Positions 42,765 through 51,486 are shown, counted from the stretch's first letter. The stretch is 64,000 bases of DNA from Paracoccus onchidii (GCF_028294535.1 NZ_JAQBIE010000021.1:1-64000), one strand, 5' to 3'. Notes: generated by a model not told the origin, from the letters alone. Made by a program: numbers and translations.

Positions 42765-43474
42765 GACATGTAAGATGGGGACGGCGGATCAGTTCTGCCA
42801 GCACATCGCTTGTTGAAATTGATTAGGCACAGATCGTTCTATTTTCTCGATCCGGCATCCGCTTTTGCCGAGTTTTGCGGTATAGGTCTGTTGTCGACAG
42901 TCAGAGGCACCTTCCGGATAGGGAATCGCTGAGCGAAAGACATGTTCGGACCAGCACAATCGATTATGGTCGAAGGGCGGCAGTCCGACGGTGCTTGCGT
43001 CCTGCCACTGTAACATATCGCACCATCAGTCATTCATGTTGCCCACGGCACCACGATTTGCACGGAGGTCCGGATAGGCGGAATGCGCGAAATGGCCTTG
43101 GTTATCGTCACCCTGCTGCCTTCGGTCTGCAACAATCGCCAGCAGCACACAGAAAGCAGGTCAGTTGTGCGATGCTGCTGCGGACAACCAAGGCTGTCCT
43201 GCTCTTTCAGTCGCGGGGGTCGGGTTCAGACCTATTTTCCAGGCGTTCCTGAACCAAAGGGTTCGGCTTGCTGCAAGCAAATGAACCTGTTGTTTCTTTA
43301 TAAACACCCCACCAACCCCGGAGGAGTTCTAAGGCCTGTAGAATGTTGACCCCGAGGGCCGCCTTCGGCCCCTCTGGTTCCGAGACCGGCGCTCTGCCTC
43401 ACCCCGCATATCTTGTGAAAACAATGAAATAATCTCATACGAGGCGGCTTGGAGTAACACTTCTTCGACAGGAA
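42765..43474. other. Gene-poor stretch beside the tRNA-Ser element remnant
   Basis: No recognisable gene. Several frames are open by chance, the best being a 75-codon minus-strand frame at 42789-43016. Structure is notable: inverted repeats GGTTCAG/CTGAACC (43223-43229, 43249-43255), GCTTG/CAAGC (43266-43278) and AGGGCCG-type GC hairpin near 43356-43372 lie in a row. The stretch 43300-43450 is richer in A and T than the neighbours. It may be a remnant of the integrated element described beside it, or an uncharacterised non-coding RNA. Confidence 0.35.
42789..43016 (-). CDS. Hypothetical small protein (doubtful)
   Basis: A frame of 75 codons with four Cys residues, ATG start and no clear ribosome-binding site. 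The segment FRSAIPYPEGASDC, then RQQTYTAKLGKSGCRIEKI, has a protein-like composition, which is why it is listed. I do not recognise a family. There is no strong codon bias and it lies in a gene-poor, possibly decayed stretch, so it may be spurious or the tail of a lost gene. Confidence 0.25.
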   Translation of the reverse strand: MLQWQDASTVGLPPFDHNRLCWSEHVFRSAIPYPEGASDCRQQTYTAKLGKSGCRIEKIERSVPNQFQQAMCWQN

Positions 43475-43485
43475 AAATGGCGGAG
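43475..43485 (+). repeat. Direct repeat AAATGGCGGAG, distal copy (possible attachment-site half)
   Basis: The 11-mer is identical to 44586-44596, which includes the 3' end of tRNA-Ser (CTCCGCCA on the minus strand). The two copies bracket a 1.1-kb segment holding the broken phage-type gene and a 56-codon gene. This is the pattern left by site-specific integration at a tRNA 3' end, although the repeat is short and a chance match cannot be excluded. Confidence 0.4.
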
Positions 43486-43510
43486 GGGAGGTGATACGCA
43501 GAAACTCCGC

Positions 43511-43681
43511 TCAGCGGGCAGGCTCAAATTCCGACCACCTGCCACGTTTCTCTGGGAATAGCGTCCGATACACTTGCTTGCTCTCGCTCTCGCCGACCGG
43601 TCCAGCGTCGCGGCCTTGTGCGAACACCCATGACGAAAGTTCCCTAAGTGCCAAGGGCAACTGACCCTGGTTTGCGTTCAC
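43511..43681 (-). CDS. Small protein of 56 residues coupled to the broken phage-type gene
   Basis: GTG at 43681 overlaps the TGA of the preceding gene (GTGA), a coupled arrangement. The product starts VNANQGQLPLALRELSSW and continues with SKQVYRTLFPEKRGRW to a TGA at 43511-43513. It is strongly charged, with no hydrophobic segment, so probably cytoplasmic. No family recognised. The position, downstream of and coupled to a phage-type gene, suggests a small partner or a conserved accessory protein. It could also be a truncated remnant. Confidence 0.5.
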   Translation of the reverse strand: MNANQGQLPLALRELSSWVFAQGRDAGPVGESESKQVYRTLFPEKRGRWSEFEPAR

Positions 43682-44338
43682 CGTCGCAGTCGGGGTTTCT
43701 TTTCGGTTGCAGCGATTTGGGGCGTCTCGACCGCTGCGATTGCAAGCTGTGCGACCGACGGCGGGAAATCACCTTTCTTCGCCTTGCCTTCGACAAACGT
43801 TGTTGAAACCAGACGCATCCCAGTATTCTAATCAGTGCTGGCCAATATAGATGTCTACGATGGTCTTTTCGTCAATGGCCGCCCCCGCTTCAATCATTTC
43901 ATAGATGATCGTATGGGCTTCGTTGAAAACGTGGAAGTAGCCCTTGGGCGCAGACTGATAGTTGAGCGCGATCCGCTCATGCCATTTGTCGAACCGCTTT
44001 GCCCCGGTGGGATCGTAGCCGACCTGTGCGTAGATCATTTCCCGCGCTTCTGGCTGACAGTTCGTTCCAGCGTCGAATGCGTAGTATTCCAAGACAGCAA
44101 GGCAAACTTCGGCGGGATAACAGTAGTGAGCCGTCCCTTTATGCTTCACCTAGAAATGCGCCGCGACGAGAACGTTGGCGACTTTTCCAAGCATAGCCTT
44201 GATGTTCTGGATACGTGGCTTGGCCGGGTCTTCGTTCCAATGTGCGCGGATGTAACCAATATGAGCGTTTTGCACGCCGCAGCGTGCGGCAAGGCCGCGC
44301 TGATTCACGTAGGGCGTCCCATCTGAAAGGACGCCCAT
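43678..44338 (-). pseudogene. Broken phage-type gene (KilA-N/BstA-like architecture suspected)
   Basis: Three pieces in order. Piece A (44338-44150) has a DNA-binding-like start, GLAARCGVQNAHIGYIR, and ends at an in-frame TAG. Piece B continues in the same frame (44149-43832) with YCYPAEVCLAVLEYYAFDAG, KWHERIALNYQSAPKGYF and DIYIGQH, then a TGA where related proteins, as I recall them, have Trp (GQHW). A few more codons (LEYWDASGFNNV) remain before the frame is lost. Piece C (43818-43678) in another frame reads FVEGKAKKGDFPPSVAQLAI. A deletion is also likely after QPEAR. The family name is uncertain; broken status is clear. Confidence 0.7.
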
Positions 44339-44585
44339 CCCGATTTACTTTGCCCCATGTTCCGCGCCTAATTAATGATGCGGCAGCAACACCGGAGGCG
44401 TCGGAAGAACATAACGAGAATATACAACAATCTCGCGTTGCGACCAAGCGTCCCATCGCATTTCTAAAAGGTAGTTTACTTGGAGGCATTCAACCGCAGA
44501 GAAAGCGCAAAACAGCGCCTGAAAATCGTCAGCAGAATATCAGTAGATTTGGCGATTTGCCGAATTTCTCAATGAAATCAAAGAT

Positions 44586-44596
44586 AAATGGCGGAG
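44586..44596 (+). repeat. Direct repeat AAATGGCGGAG, copy at the tRNA-Ser 3' end
   Basis: Same 11-mer as 43475-43485. It covers the last eight bases of the tRNA-Ser gene plus three bases beyond, the usual position of an integrase crossover site. Confidence 0.4.
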
Positions 44597-44678
44597 AGAC
44601 AGGGATTCGAACCCTGGGAACCCGTGAAGGCTCAACGGTTTTCGAGACCGCCCCGTTCGACCACTCCGGCACCTCTCC
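44589..44678 (-). tRNA. tRNA-Ser (anticodon CGA)
   Basis: 90 nt on the minus strand. The acceptor stem GGAGAGG pairs with TCTCTCC and the encoded 3' end is GCCA. A D-arm, an anticodon loop CTCGAAA giving CGA (reads UCG), a long variable arm typical of serine tRNAs, and a T-arm GGTTCGAATCC are all present. The 3' end faces the element remnant at lower coordinates, so this tRNA is the probable integration target. Confidence 0.97.
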
Positions 44679-44774
44679 GCGCTTTGGTGTGGTGAGGCGG
44701 GGATTTAGAGGGGAAGGGGTTGAAGTGCAAGAGGGTTTCAAGGAAAAAAGTGCGAAAATACGAAAGGCCTTGTT

Positions 44775-45650
44775 ATGTTCAGGTTCATGGCTGTGCTTGC
44801 GGTTGCACTGGCCGGGGTTTTGACCGGTCCCGGACGATCCGCGGCGGTCCCATTGACGCGTGTCGAGGTCCAGTCCCCGGCGCAGTTGGAACGGATCTGG
44901 CAGGATCTGGACATGACGGCGCTGATGCCTATTCTGCATGATGAGGCGTTGGTCGAAGCCGAACTGATGCAGCAGGACATGAGCGGGCGTACAGACAGCG
45001 CGCGCTGGCTTGAGATTGTGTCCCGGATACATGCGCCGCAACGACTGAAACAGCATTTCTTTGTGGGGGCGACGCAAGCCCTGGATACACGCCCGCGCGA
45101 CGATGACGATATAGAGCGGGCTCTTGCATTCTATGAAACCGAGTTGGGGCAGCGCATCATCGGGTTGGAAACAGCCGCAAGGCTGGCCATGCTGGACCCG
45201 GGCGCTGAATCTGCCGCGCGCGACGCGTTTCTGGATGCGGCCAGTCACGGACATCCGCGTGTGGGACAGATCGCACGCTTGATCGACGATGCGGATCTTG
45301 TTGGGCCGAACGTGGCTGGCGGCATGAACGCTTTGATGGCGTTTTCACGTGGGTTCGCCGAAGGTGACGGCTTTGACATGGCGATGACGGAACAACAGAT
45401 CCTGTCAGATGCATGGGCACAAGAGCCTGAAATCCGCGCCCAGACTTTGGGCTGGATGGAGGCATATCTTTTGTTGGCCTATTCACCGCTGAGTGACCGT
45501 GAGCTGGAAGAATATATCGACTTTGCGGGTTCGCCCGAGGGCAGGGCGCTTTCCTCGGTGTTGTTTGCGGGCTTTGATGCCCTGTTTCAGCAGACATCAT
45601 GGAATCTGGGATTTGCGGCCGCCGGGCATTTGCAAGGTCGCGACCTGTGA
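44775..45650 (+). CDS. DUF2059-domain exported protein
   Basis: Protein of 291 residues. An N-terminal signal peptide (MFRFMAVLAVALAGVLTG) sends it to the periplasm. The C-terminal DUF2059 region is recognisable from AYLLLAYSPLSDRELEEYIDFAGSPEGRAL. The function of the family is unknown. AAAGG lies 7 nt before the ATG. The gene lies beyond tRNA-Ser, divergent from it, and overlaps the Nudix gene by 4 nt (GTGA). Confidence 0.82.
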   Translation: MFRFMAVLAVALAGVLTGPGRSAAVPLTRVEVQSPAQLERIWQDLDMTALMPILHDEALVEAELMQQDMSGRTDSARWLEIVSRIHAPQRLKQHFFVGATQALDTRPRDDDDIERALAFYETELGQRIIGLETAARLAMLDPGAESAARDAFLDAASHGHPRVGQIARLIDDADLVGPNVAGGMNALMAFSRGFAEGDGFDMAMTEQQILSDAWAQEPEIRAQTLGWMEAYLLLAYSPLSDRELEEYIDFAGSPEGRALSSVLFAGFDALFQQTSWNLGFAAAGHLQGRDL

Positions 45651-46765
45651 ATGACGAAATCTATCTGGTCGGGTTGCTGGCCGAACCGGCGATGTTGTCG
45701 GTGTTCGGCCTGGTGGCTTTGGGCCAGGACCGCAGGTTGCATGGCAGGCTGGGTGCAGCCCCGCAGGCCGGGCTCAACTTGAATGGATGGCCGGAATTGC
45801 ACGCCGATGAAGCCGTGCTGCCATATGTCCGGGTTCACGGGAATGACGCGCTGCAAAGATATGCCTCAGTCATGGGGTTGGTGCCGGTAAACTGGCAGGG
45901 CGTGTCGATACTGGGCGTCAAGGGGTGTCAGGAAGACCGAGTTGGTGGCAACGCTCCCCAGATCGATCTGGCGGTCGCTGTGGCACAAGAAATACTGGAG
46001 GCGGGAAATCACCTGTCGGCGCGCGATATTGCGGGGCGTTTGCCGATGATTGCCGTCTGGGCAGACAGCCGGTTGCGCGCTGTCAATGGGCCAATCTCAG
46101 GCGGGAATGTCGTGGCCGGGCGAGACGCGCAAGATATTCAGGTCCGCGCGCGCGCCCAAGTCTATGCGGGATTTTTTGCGGTCGAGAAACAAACCCTGTC
46201 GCATCGCACCCACGAGGGTGGGTTTACACCTGAAATGACGCGTGAAGCCTTTGTGATGGGTGACGCTGTGGTCGTGTTGCCCTGGGACCCGATCCGCGAC
46301 CGTGTGTTGTTGATCGAACAGTTCCGCTTTGCCCCGGCGATCCGCCATGATCGCCAGCCCTGGCTGCTTGAGGCCGTCGCCGGTCGCATTGACGCCGGCG
46401 AAAGTCCGGAACAGGCGGCCCGCCGCGAGGCGCAGGAAGAGGCGGGGCTGGAACTGGGCCGGATGTTCGCCGCGTTTCATCATTATCCAAGCCCCGGCGC
46501 CGCCGCGGAATTTCTTTACATGTATGTCGGTATCGCGGATCTGCCTGATGACAGCGCCGGCATTCACGGCCTTGATGGCGAGGTCGAGGACATTCGCGGC
46601 CATATCCTTGAATGTGATCGGCTGATCGACATGGTTCTGGCCAATGAAATCACCAATGGTCCGCTGGCGGGGTTGGCATTGTGGTTGCAACATCGCAAAC
46701 CCGATCTCAGGCAGCAGCTGATGTCGTGCGGGGCGGGGTTGCCCCTGCGTGACCCTGCCGTGTAG
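45647..46765 (+). CDS. Fusion of gamma-glutamylcyclotransferase-like domain and Nudix hydrolase
   Basis: Protein of 372 residues. The first 150 residues resemble the AIG2/GGCT fold (start IYLVGLLAEPAMLSVFGL, then GRL and YVRVHG), and the last 190 hold a Nudix domain. The Nudix box is GRIDAGESPEQAARREAQEE (GX5EX7REXXEE), followed by AGLEL. The upstream VMGDAVVVLPWDPIRDRVLLIEQFRFA is typical of ADP-ribose pyrophosphatases, which cleave ADP-ribose to AMP and ribose 5-phosphate. The GTG start overlaps the preceding stop. Catalytic Glu of GGCT was not confirmed. Confidence 0.82.
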   Translation: MNDEIYLVGLLAEPAMLSVFGLVALGQDRRLHGRLGAAPQAGLNLNGWPELHADEAVLPYVRVHGNDALQRYASVMGLVPVNWQGVSILGVKGCQEDRVGGNAPQIDLAVAVAQEILEAGNHLSARDIAGRLPMIAVWADSRLRAVNGPISGGNVVAGRDAQDIQVRARAQVYAGFFAVEKQTLSHRTHEGGFTPEMTREAFVMGDAVVVLPWDPIRDRVLLIEQFRFAPAIRHDRQPWLLEAVAGRIDAGESPEQAARREAQEEAGLELGRMFAAFHHYPSPGAAAEFLYMYVGIADLPDDSAGIHGLDGEVEDIRGHILECDRLIDMVLANEITNGPLAGLALWLQHRKPDLRQQLMSCGAGLPLRDPAV

Positions 46766-46804
46766 GAATGCGGAAACGAATGAACTGTATGAAGGTCGAT
46801 CGCC

Positions 46805-47836
46805 ATGCGCATCTGCTCTGACTTGTCCAACGCGATCGGCAATACGCCCCTGATTCGCCTGAACCGCGCCAGCGATGAGACGGGTTGCGAAATTCTGGGC
46901 AAGGCCGAATTTCTTAACCCGGGGCAGTCCGTGAAGGATCGCGCCGCGCTTTATATCATCAAGGATGCCGTGGAACGCGGTGCATTGAAACCTGGCGGCA
47001 CCATCGTCGAGGGTACGGCGGGGAATACCGGTATTGGTCTTGCCTTGGTTGGCGCCTCGTTGGGGTTCAAATCGGTGATCGTCATTCCCGAGACACAAAG
47101 CCAGGAAAAAAAGGACATGCTGCGCCTTGCAGGTGCAACCCTGGTCGAAGTTCCCGCGGCCCCTTATCGCAATCCCAACAATTATGTCCGTTATTCCGGG
47201 CGGTTGGCCGAAGCGCTGGCCCAGACCGAACCGAACGGCGCGATATGGGCCAATCAATTCGACAACACGGCCAACCGACAAGCGCATGTCGAAACGACCG
47301 GCCCCGAGATCTGGCAGCAGACCGACGGCAAGGTCGATGGCTTTACCTGCGCCGTTGGTTCCGGGGGGACCCTTGCCGGGGTCGCGATGGCGTTGCAACC
47401 GAAAGGTGTCAAGATCGGGCTGGCCGACCCTGAGGGGGCGGCGTTGCATTCCTTCTATACGACCGGCGAATTTGACAGCCCGGGCAGTTCGATCACCGAG
47501 GGTATCGGACAAGGGCGGATCACGGCCAATCTTGAAGGATTCACGCCGGATTTCAGCTGGCGTATTCCTGATGCCGAAGCCTTGCCGATCATTTTTGACC
47601 TGCTCGAATTCGAAGGGCTGTGCCTTGGCGGATCGTCAGGTATCAATGTTGCTGGTGCGATGCGCATGGCCCGCGAAATGGGCCCGGGTCACACGATCGT
47701 GACGGTGCTCTGTGACTATGGCAACCGGTATCAAACCAAGCTTTTCAATCCGGAATTCCTGAAAGCCAAGGGGCTGCCGGTGCCGCAATGGATGTCGCGC
47801 GGGGCGCCGGAACTTCCGGAAGTTTTCGAGGACTGA
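46805..47836 (+). CDS. cysK: Cysteine synthase (O-acetylserine sulfhydrylase)-like enzyme
   Basis: Protein of 343 residues, PLP fold type II. The PLP lysine is K44 in PGQSVKDRAALYI; the substrate loop is EGTAGNTGIGLAL, the phosphate loop GSGGTLAGVA, and the C-terminal GGSSGINVAGA matches the family. It makes cysteine from O-acetylserine and sulfide. At 343 residues it is longer than CysK (about 320), and it resembles the group of longer cysteine synthases found in this class, so a different amino acid substrate is possible. The MscS gene begins 6 nt after its stop. Confidence 0.9.
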   Translation: MRICSDLSNAIGNTPLIRLNRASDETGCEILGKAEFLNPGQSVKDRAALYIIKDAVERGALKPGGTIVEGTAGNTGIGLALVGASLGFKSVIVIPETQSQEKKDMLRLAGATLVEVPAAPYRNPNNYVRYSGRLAEALAQTEPNGAIWANQFDNTANRQAHVETTGPEIWQQTDGKVDGFTCAVGSGGTLAGVAMALQPKGVKIGLADPEGAALHSFYTTGEFDSPGSSITEGIGQGRITANLEGFTPDFSWRIPDAEALPIIFDLLEFEGLCLGGSSGINVAGAMRMAREMGPGHTIVTVLCDYGNRYQTKLFNPEFLKAKGLPVPQWMSRGAPELPEVFED

Positions 47837-47842
47837 ATCTGA

Positions 47843-50341
47843 ATGCCACATGCCCTTCTTGCGATCCTGCTGACAGGATTGATCCTGCTGGCCACGCCGA
47901 TCTCAGCACAGGAAGACAAAGGGCTGGACTACGCGTCTTGGGAAACCGAGGCGCGCCAGGCCGAGCAATTGCTGGATGATCCTGATTCCACAAATGCCGA
48001 GTTGCGCGACATGCGCGCCGAGCTTGTGGATTGGCGCAAGCAGTTCAGCGACGGTGAGACGGTCAATGAGGCGCGGATCTCGACGGTCAACGAACAGCTG
48101 AACGCACTTGGGCCTGCGCCCGCCGAAGGCGAAACCGAAAGCGAAGAGGTCGCGCGCCGCCGTTCCCAGTTGCAGGAGCAATTGGCCAGGTTGCAGGCGC
48201 CCCAATTGTCGGCCGTCGAGGCTTTCAGCCGTGCCGACGCGTTGATCCATGAGATCGACAAACTGGCAGATACACGGCAGGCGGTGGCGCTTGCGCAACT
48301 GTCGCCATCGCCATTGGCACCGTCGAGTTGGGCCGTCGCCTGGAAAGACGGGATTGCGCTGATCGAAGGGATCGGCGCCGAAGCCATCGAGATCGGCAAG
48401 AACAGCACTTGGACCAATCTGTCGCAGAAACTGCCTCAGGTTCTGGCCTATCTGATCTCGGCCGTGATCCTGTTGACCTATGGGCGTCTCTGGATCGGGT
48501 CGCTGCCGTCGCGACTGTCTATCCATGCATCCGAATATTCGCGTGCGGTCGTGGTTTTTGTCGTTTCGCTGGGACAGATCGTGCTGCCGATGATCGGGAT
48601 TTACCTGGCGATCAATGCAGTGCGAGCCACCGGACTGACAGGCCCATGGATCACCCCGGTTCTGGATGCATTGCCGCGTGCCTTTATCATCTTCTTTTCA
48701 TTTGGCTGGCTTGCCCGGCAACTGTTCCCGAAACAGGCGATCATGTATGATTCGCTTCGCATGGATAAGGCGCAGCGCAATCGCGCACGTCGCATGCTGT
48801 CCGCGTTGGGCGTCATGTTCGCGATCCACCACGTCGTGTCATCCGCGTTGCTTCCATTGGGCGGAATCTACGAACGGATCGGCGACACGGTCAATCGCGT
48901 TCCGGCGGATATGTCCGCCGCGGCGTCTTCGGTGGGGCATTTCACGATCTTGGTTCTGGCGGGGCTGGCGTTGTTCCGGTTGGGATCGACGCTGCGCAAG
49001 CTGGATACACATGACAGTTTTCACGGGAATATCTACCGGCATACGGTCCTGAAATATACCGGGATGTTTGCCAGGCTGGTGGTCGTGTTCGCGGTGCTCT
49101 TTGGTGCCATGGGCTTCATCAATTTCGCCAATACCCTGTTCTGGCCGTCGACACTGACGCTGGTGCTGATCTGTGTTCTTGTGCTGCTTCAGGATTTTGT
49201 GGCCGATGTCTATGCCATGTTGAAGCGTGGCGAGGACGGGGCGCGCGACGGATTGGTTCCGTTGGCGGTTGGGTTGTTGCTGATCCTGGCGTCGATCCCG
49301 CTGTTCCTGGTGATCTGGGGCGCGCGGCGTGCCGAGCTGGCTGAAATCTGGATCACGTTCACGAATGGAATGAGTGTCGGCGGTGTCAACCTGTCGCCCG
49401 GCGTTGTGCTGACATTTCTCATCGTCTTTGCGATCGGCTATTCGGTTACGCGCGGATTGCAGGGGGCCTTGCGCAATTCCATCCTGCCAAAGACCAAGCT
49501 GAATTCCGGCGGTCAGACGGCCGTTATTTCGGGGGTCGGATATGTCGGGATCTTTCTGGCTTCGGTGATCGCGATCGTGTCTGCCGGGATCGATCTCAGT
49601 TCGATCGCAATCGTGGCTGGTGCGCTGTCGGTCGGTATCGGTTTTGGCCTGCAAAATATCGTGTCGAACTTTGTGTCAGGTATCATCCTACTGATTGAAC
49701 GCCCGGTCAGCGTCGGGGACTGGATCAGCGCCGGAGGGCAACAAGGGATCGTCAAGAGCATCTCGGTGCGCTCGACGCAGGTCGAGACCTTTGATCAGAC
49801 CGAGGTGATCGTTCCAAACAGCGACCTGATCAGTCAGCCGGTCACCAACTGGACCCGTCACAACCAGACCGGACGGATCATCATTCCGGTGCGGGTCGCC
49901 TATGGCAGTGATACGCGCCGGGTTGAACAGATTCTGCGTGAGATCATCGAAGATCAGCCCGTGGTCACGATCGATCCGCCGCCCTCGGTCCTGTTCCGTG
50001 GGTTCGGTGACAGCTATCTGAACTTTGAGGTGCGCGCCATTCTCAGTGACGTGATGGCCGGACTGGGTGTCACCTCGGAAGTCTGCCATCTGATCGCCGA
50101 ACGCTTTGCCGAAGAAGGCATCGAGATGCCCTTCCCGCAGCAAGGTGTCTGGATACGCAATCCAGAGGCGTTGCACGGCGGGAGCGATCCAAAGCCGGCG
50201 GAACGGCAGAAACAGGCCAGCCCAAAGCAATATCCGAAATCCGTGAATGATCCACGAATTGCCTTTGACGATCCCGATGCAGATGGGGCCGGCGATGCGG
50301 ATTCCGGTGATGCAGGGGGCGGTGGTGATGGAGACCGGTAG
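47843..50341 (+). CDS. Large mechanosensitive channel of the MscS family with DUF3772
   Basis: Protein of 832 residues. A signal peptide (to about residue 22, ISAQ) leads to a periplasmic coiled-coil-rich domain with DUF3772-like sequence (about 25-180), then about ten membrane segments, and the MscS pore region. Pore helix 3 and the beta domain are visible in LSVGIGFGLQNIVSNFVSGIILLIERPVSVGDWI. The C-terminal tail is hydrophilic, Gly/Asp-rich and probably cytoplasmic. It releases solutes upon osmotic downshift. The start is 6 nt after the cysteine synthase stop. Confidence 0.9.
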   Translation: MPHALLAILLTGLILLATPISAQEDKGLDYASWETEARQAEQLLDDPDSTNAELRDMRAELVDWRKQFSDGETVNEARISTVNEQLNALGPAPAEGETESEEVARRRSQLQEQLARLQAPQLSAVEAFSRADALIHEIDKLADTRQAVALAQLSPSPLAPSSWAVAWKDGIALIEGIGAEAIEIGKNSTWTNLSQKLPQVLAYLISAVILLTYGRLWIGSLPSRLSIHASEYSRAVVVFVVSLGQIVLPMIGIYLAINAVRATGLTGPWITPVLDALPRAFIIFFSFGWLARQLFPKQAIMYDSLRMDKAQRNRARRMLSALGVMFAIHHVVSSALLPLGGIYERIGDTVNRVPADMSAAASSVGHFTILVLAGLALFRLGSTLRKLDTHDSFHGNIYRHTVLKYTGMFARLVVVFAVLFGAMGFINFANTLFWPSTLTLVLICVLVLLQDFVADVYAMLKRGEDGARDGLVPLAVGLLLILASIPLFLVIWGARRAELAEIWITFTNGMSVGGVNLSPGVVLTFLIVFAIGYSVTRGLQGALRNSILPKTKLNSGGQTAVISGVGYVGIFLASVIAIVSAGIDLSSIAIVAGALSVGIGFGLQNIVSNFVSGIILLIERPVSVGDWISAGGQQGIVKSISVRSTQVETFDQTEVIVPNSDLISQPVTNWTRHNQTGRIIIPVRVAYGSDTRRVEQILREIIEDQPVVTIDPPPSVLFRGFGDSYLNFEVRAILSDVMAGLGVTSEVCHLIAERFAEEGIEMPFPQQGVWIRNPEALHGGSDPKPAERQKQASPKQYPKSVNDPRIAFDDPDADGAGDADSGDAGGGGDGDR

Positions 50342-50359
50342 CTGACGCAAGCCCGGTTT

Positions 50360-51460
50360 TCAGGCGGCCAGGGATGGCGGCGGTGCTTTTGCATTGTCGC
50401 TGCTGCCATCATCGGGCAGCCCCTCGCGCGACAACAGCACCGCGACGGGACGCAGCCATGGAATATGTGCGCAAACGATCATCAGCGCAACCATGATGGG
50501 CACGGCCAGAAACATGCCCGGCACGCCCCACACAGCGCCCCAGAACGCCAGGCTGAGAATGATGCCAAAGCTGGAAAGACGCAGCGTTTGCCCCAGCAGC
50601 ATCGGATCGAGGACATTTCCGATGATGAATTGCACAAGGCTGCATGCCGTGCCGACCAACAGGGTCAGCGTGGTGTCACCGCTCAGCACAAAGACGAGAA
50701 CGGCGGCAATCGCGGTAGCGATGATCGATCCGACCGAAGGCACAAAGTTCAGAACAAAGGTCAACAGGGCAACTGGTCCCGCCAGTTCCAGATCGGCAAG
50801 GTGAAAGATCATCCAGACGGCAATTGCCGTGACGCCACTGACGGCGGTCTTGACGACCAGATAGCGGTTCACACGGTGCATGATCGAGGAAATGATCTGA
50901 CGCACATGCAAAGCCTTGGTGGGATCATTTGTCAGACGCTCGACCTTGATGGGAAACCAGACCTGTTCGGCAAACATGAAGCCGACGAACAGAATGACCA
51001 GAACGCTGCCTGACAGCACCCCGGACGCCTGACCGGCCAGAGATCTGATCCACCCGGTGATGTTGAAGTTCGACAAGGCGGTCAGAACGCGTTCCTGCGC
51101 GTCGGGGCCAAGCCATTCTGTCAACCCGGGCAGGGCCGCCTGCGCCTGTTCGGCATAGGCGATGGCCGTCACCACGACCTCGTTCACCTGGGTGACAATC
51201 GTGGTCGAAACCCACAACAGCCCCAGGGCAATGCCAATAAGCGCCAGGGTTGTCGCCAGCCAGTTCGGAACCTTGAGCCGCGACGAGATCGCGAAGATCG
51301 CGTCGGAGGTCAGGGAAAACAGGATAATCGCGATGGCTAGGGAGATCAGAAGAAAGCGGGCCTGAACCAGCATGAACAACAACAGGCTGAAGGCGATGAT
51401 GCCCAGAAAACCTGTCTGAAGCCTCTCTCGAAGAACTGCCTCGCCCGAACGCTGATCCAA
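50360..51460 (-). CDS. AI-2E family transporter (PerM/YdgG-type)
   Basis: Protein of 366 residues with about eight membrane segments. The family-specific block near the C-terminal third reads FVLNFVPSVGSIIATAIA and a later QFIIGNVLDPMLLGQTLRLSS. Members have been implicated in autoinducer-2 export or Na+(Li+)/H+ antiport; no function can be assigned here. The start is TTG at 51460, with GAGG 6 nt upstream. It is convergent with the MscS gene and downstream of gyrA. Confidence 0.85.
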   Translation of the reverse strand: MDQRSGEAVLRERLQTGFLGIIAFSLLLFMLVQARFLLISLAIAIILFSLTSDAIFAISSRLKVPNWLATTLALIGIALGLLWVSTTIVTQVNEVVVTAIAYAEQAQAALPGLTEWLGPDAQERVLTALSNFNITGWIRSLAGQASGVLSGSVLVILFVGFMFAEQVWFPIKVERLTNDPTKALHVRQIISSIMHRVNRYLVVKTAVSGVTAIAVWMIFHLADLELAGPVALLTFVLNFVPSVGSIIATAIAAVLVFVLSGDTTLTLLVGTACSLVQFIIGNVLDPMLLGQTLRLSSFGIILSLAFWGAVWGVPGMFLAVPIMVALMIVCAHIPWLRPVAVLLSREGLPDDGSSDNAKAPPPSLAA

Positions 51461-51486
51461 TCCTTACCTCGTTCCTGATTGTCCAT

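Noticed and set aside
42875..43252. 125-codon plus-strand frame
   Set aside because: Lies in the gene-poor stretch, with Arg-rich low-quality composition and no motif; overlaps a slightly better minus-strand frame.
44215..44823. 202-codon plus-strand frame across tRNA-Ser
   Set aside because: It crosses the tRNA gene and is antisense to the broken phage-type gene; the tRNA fold is much better supported.
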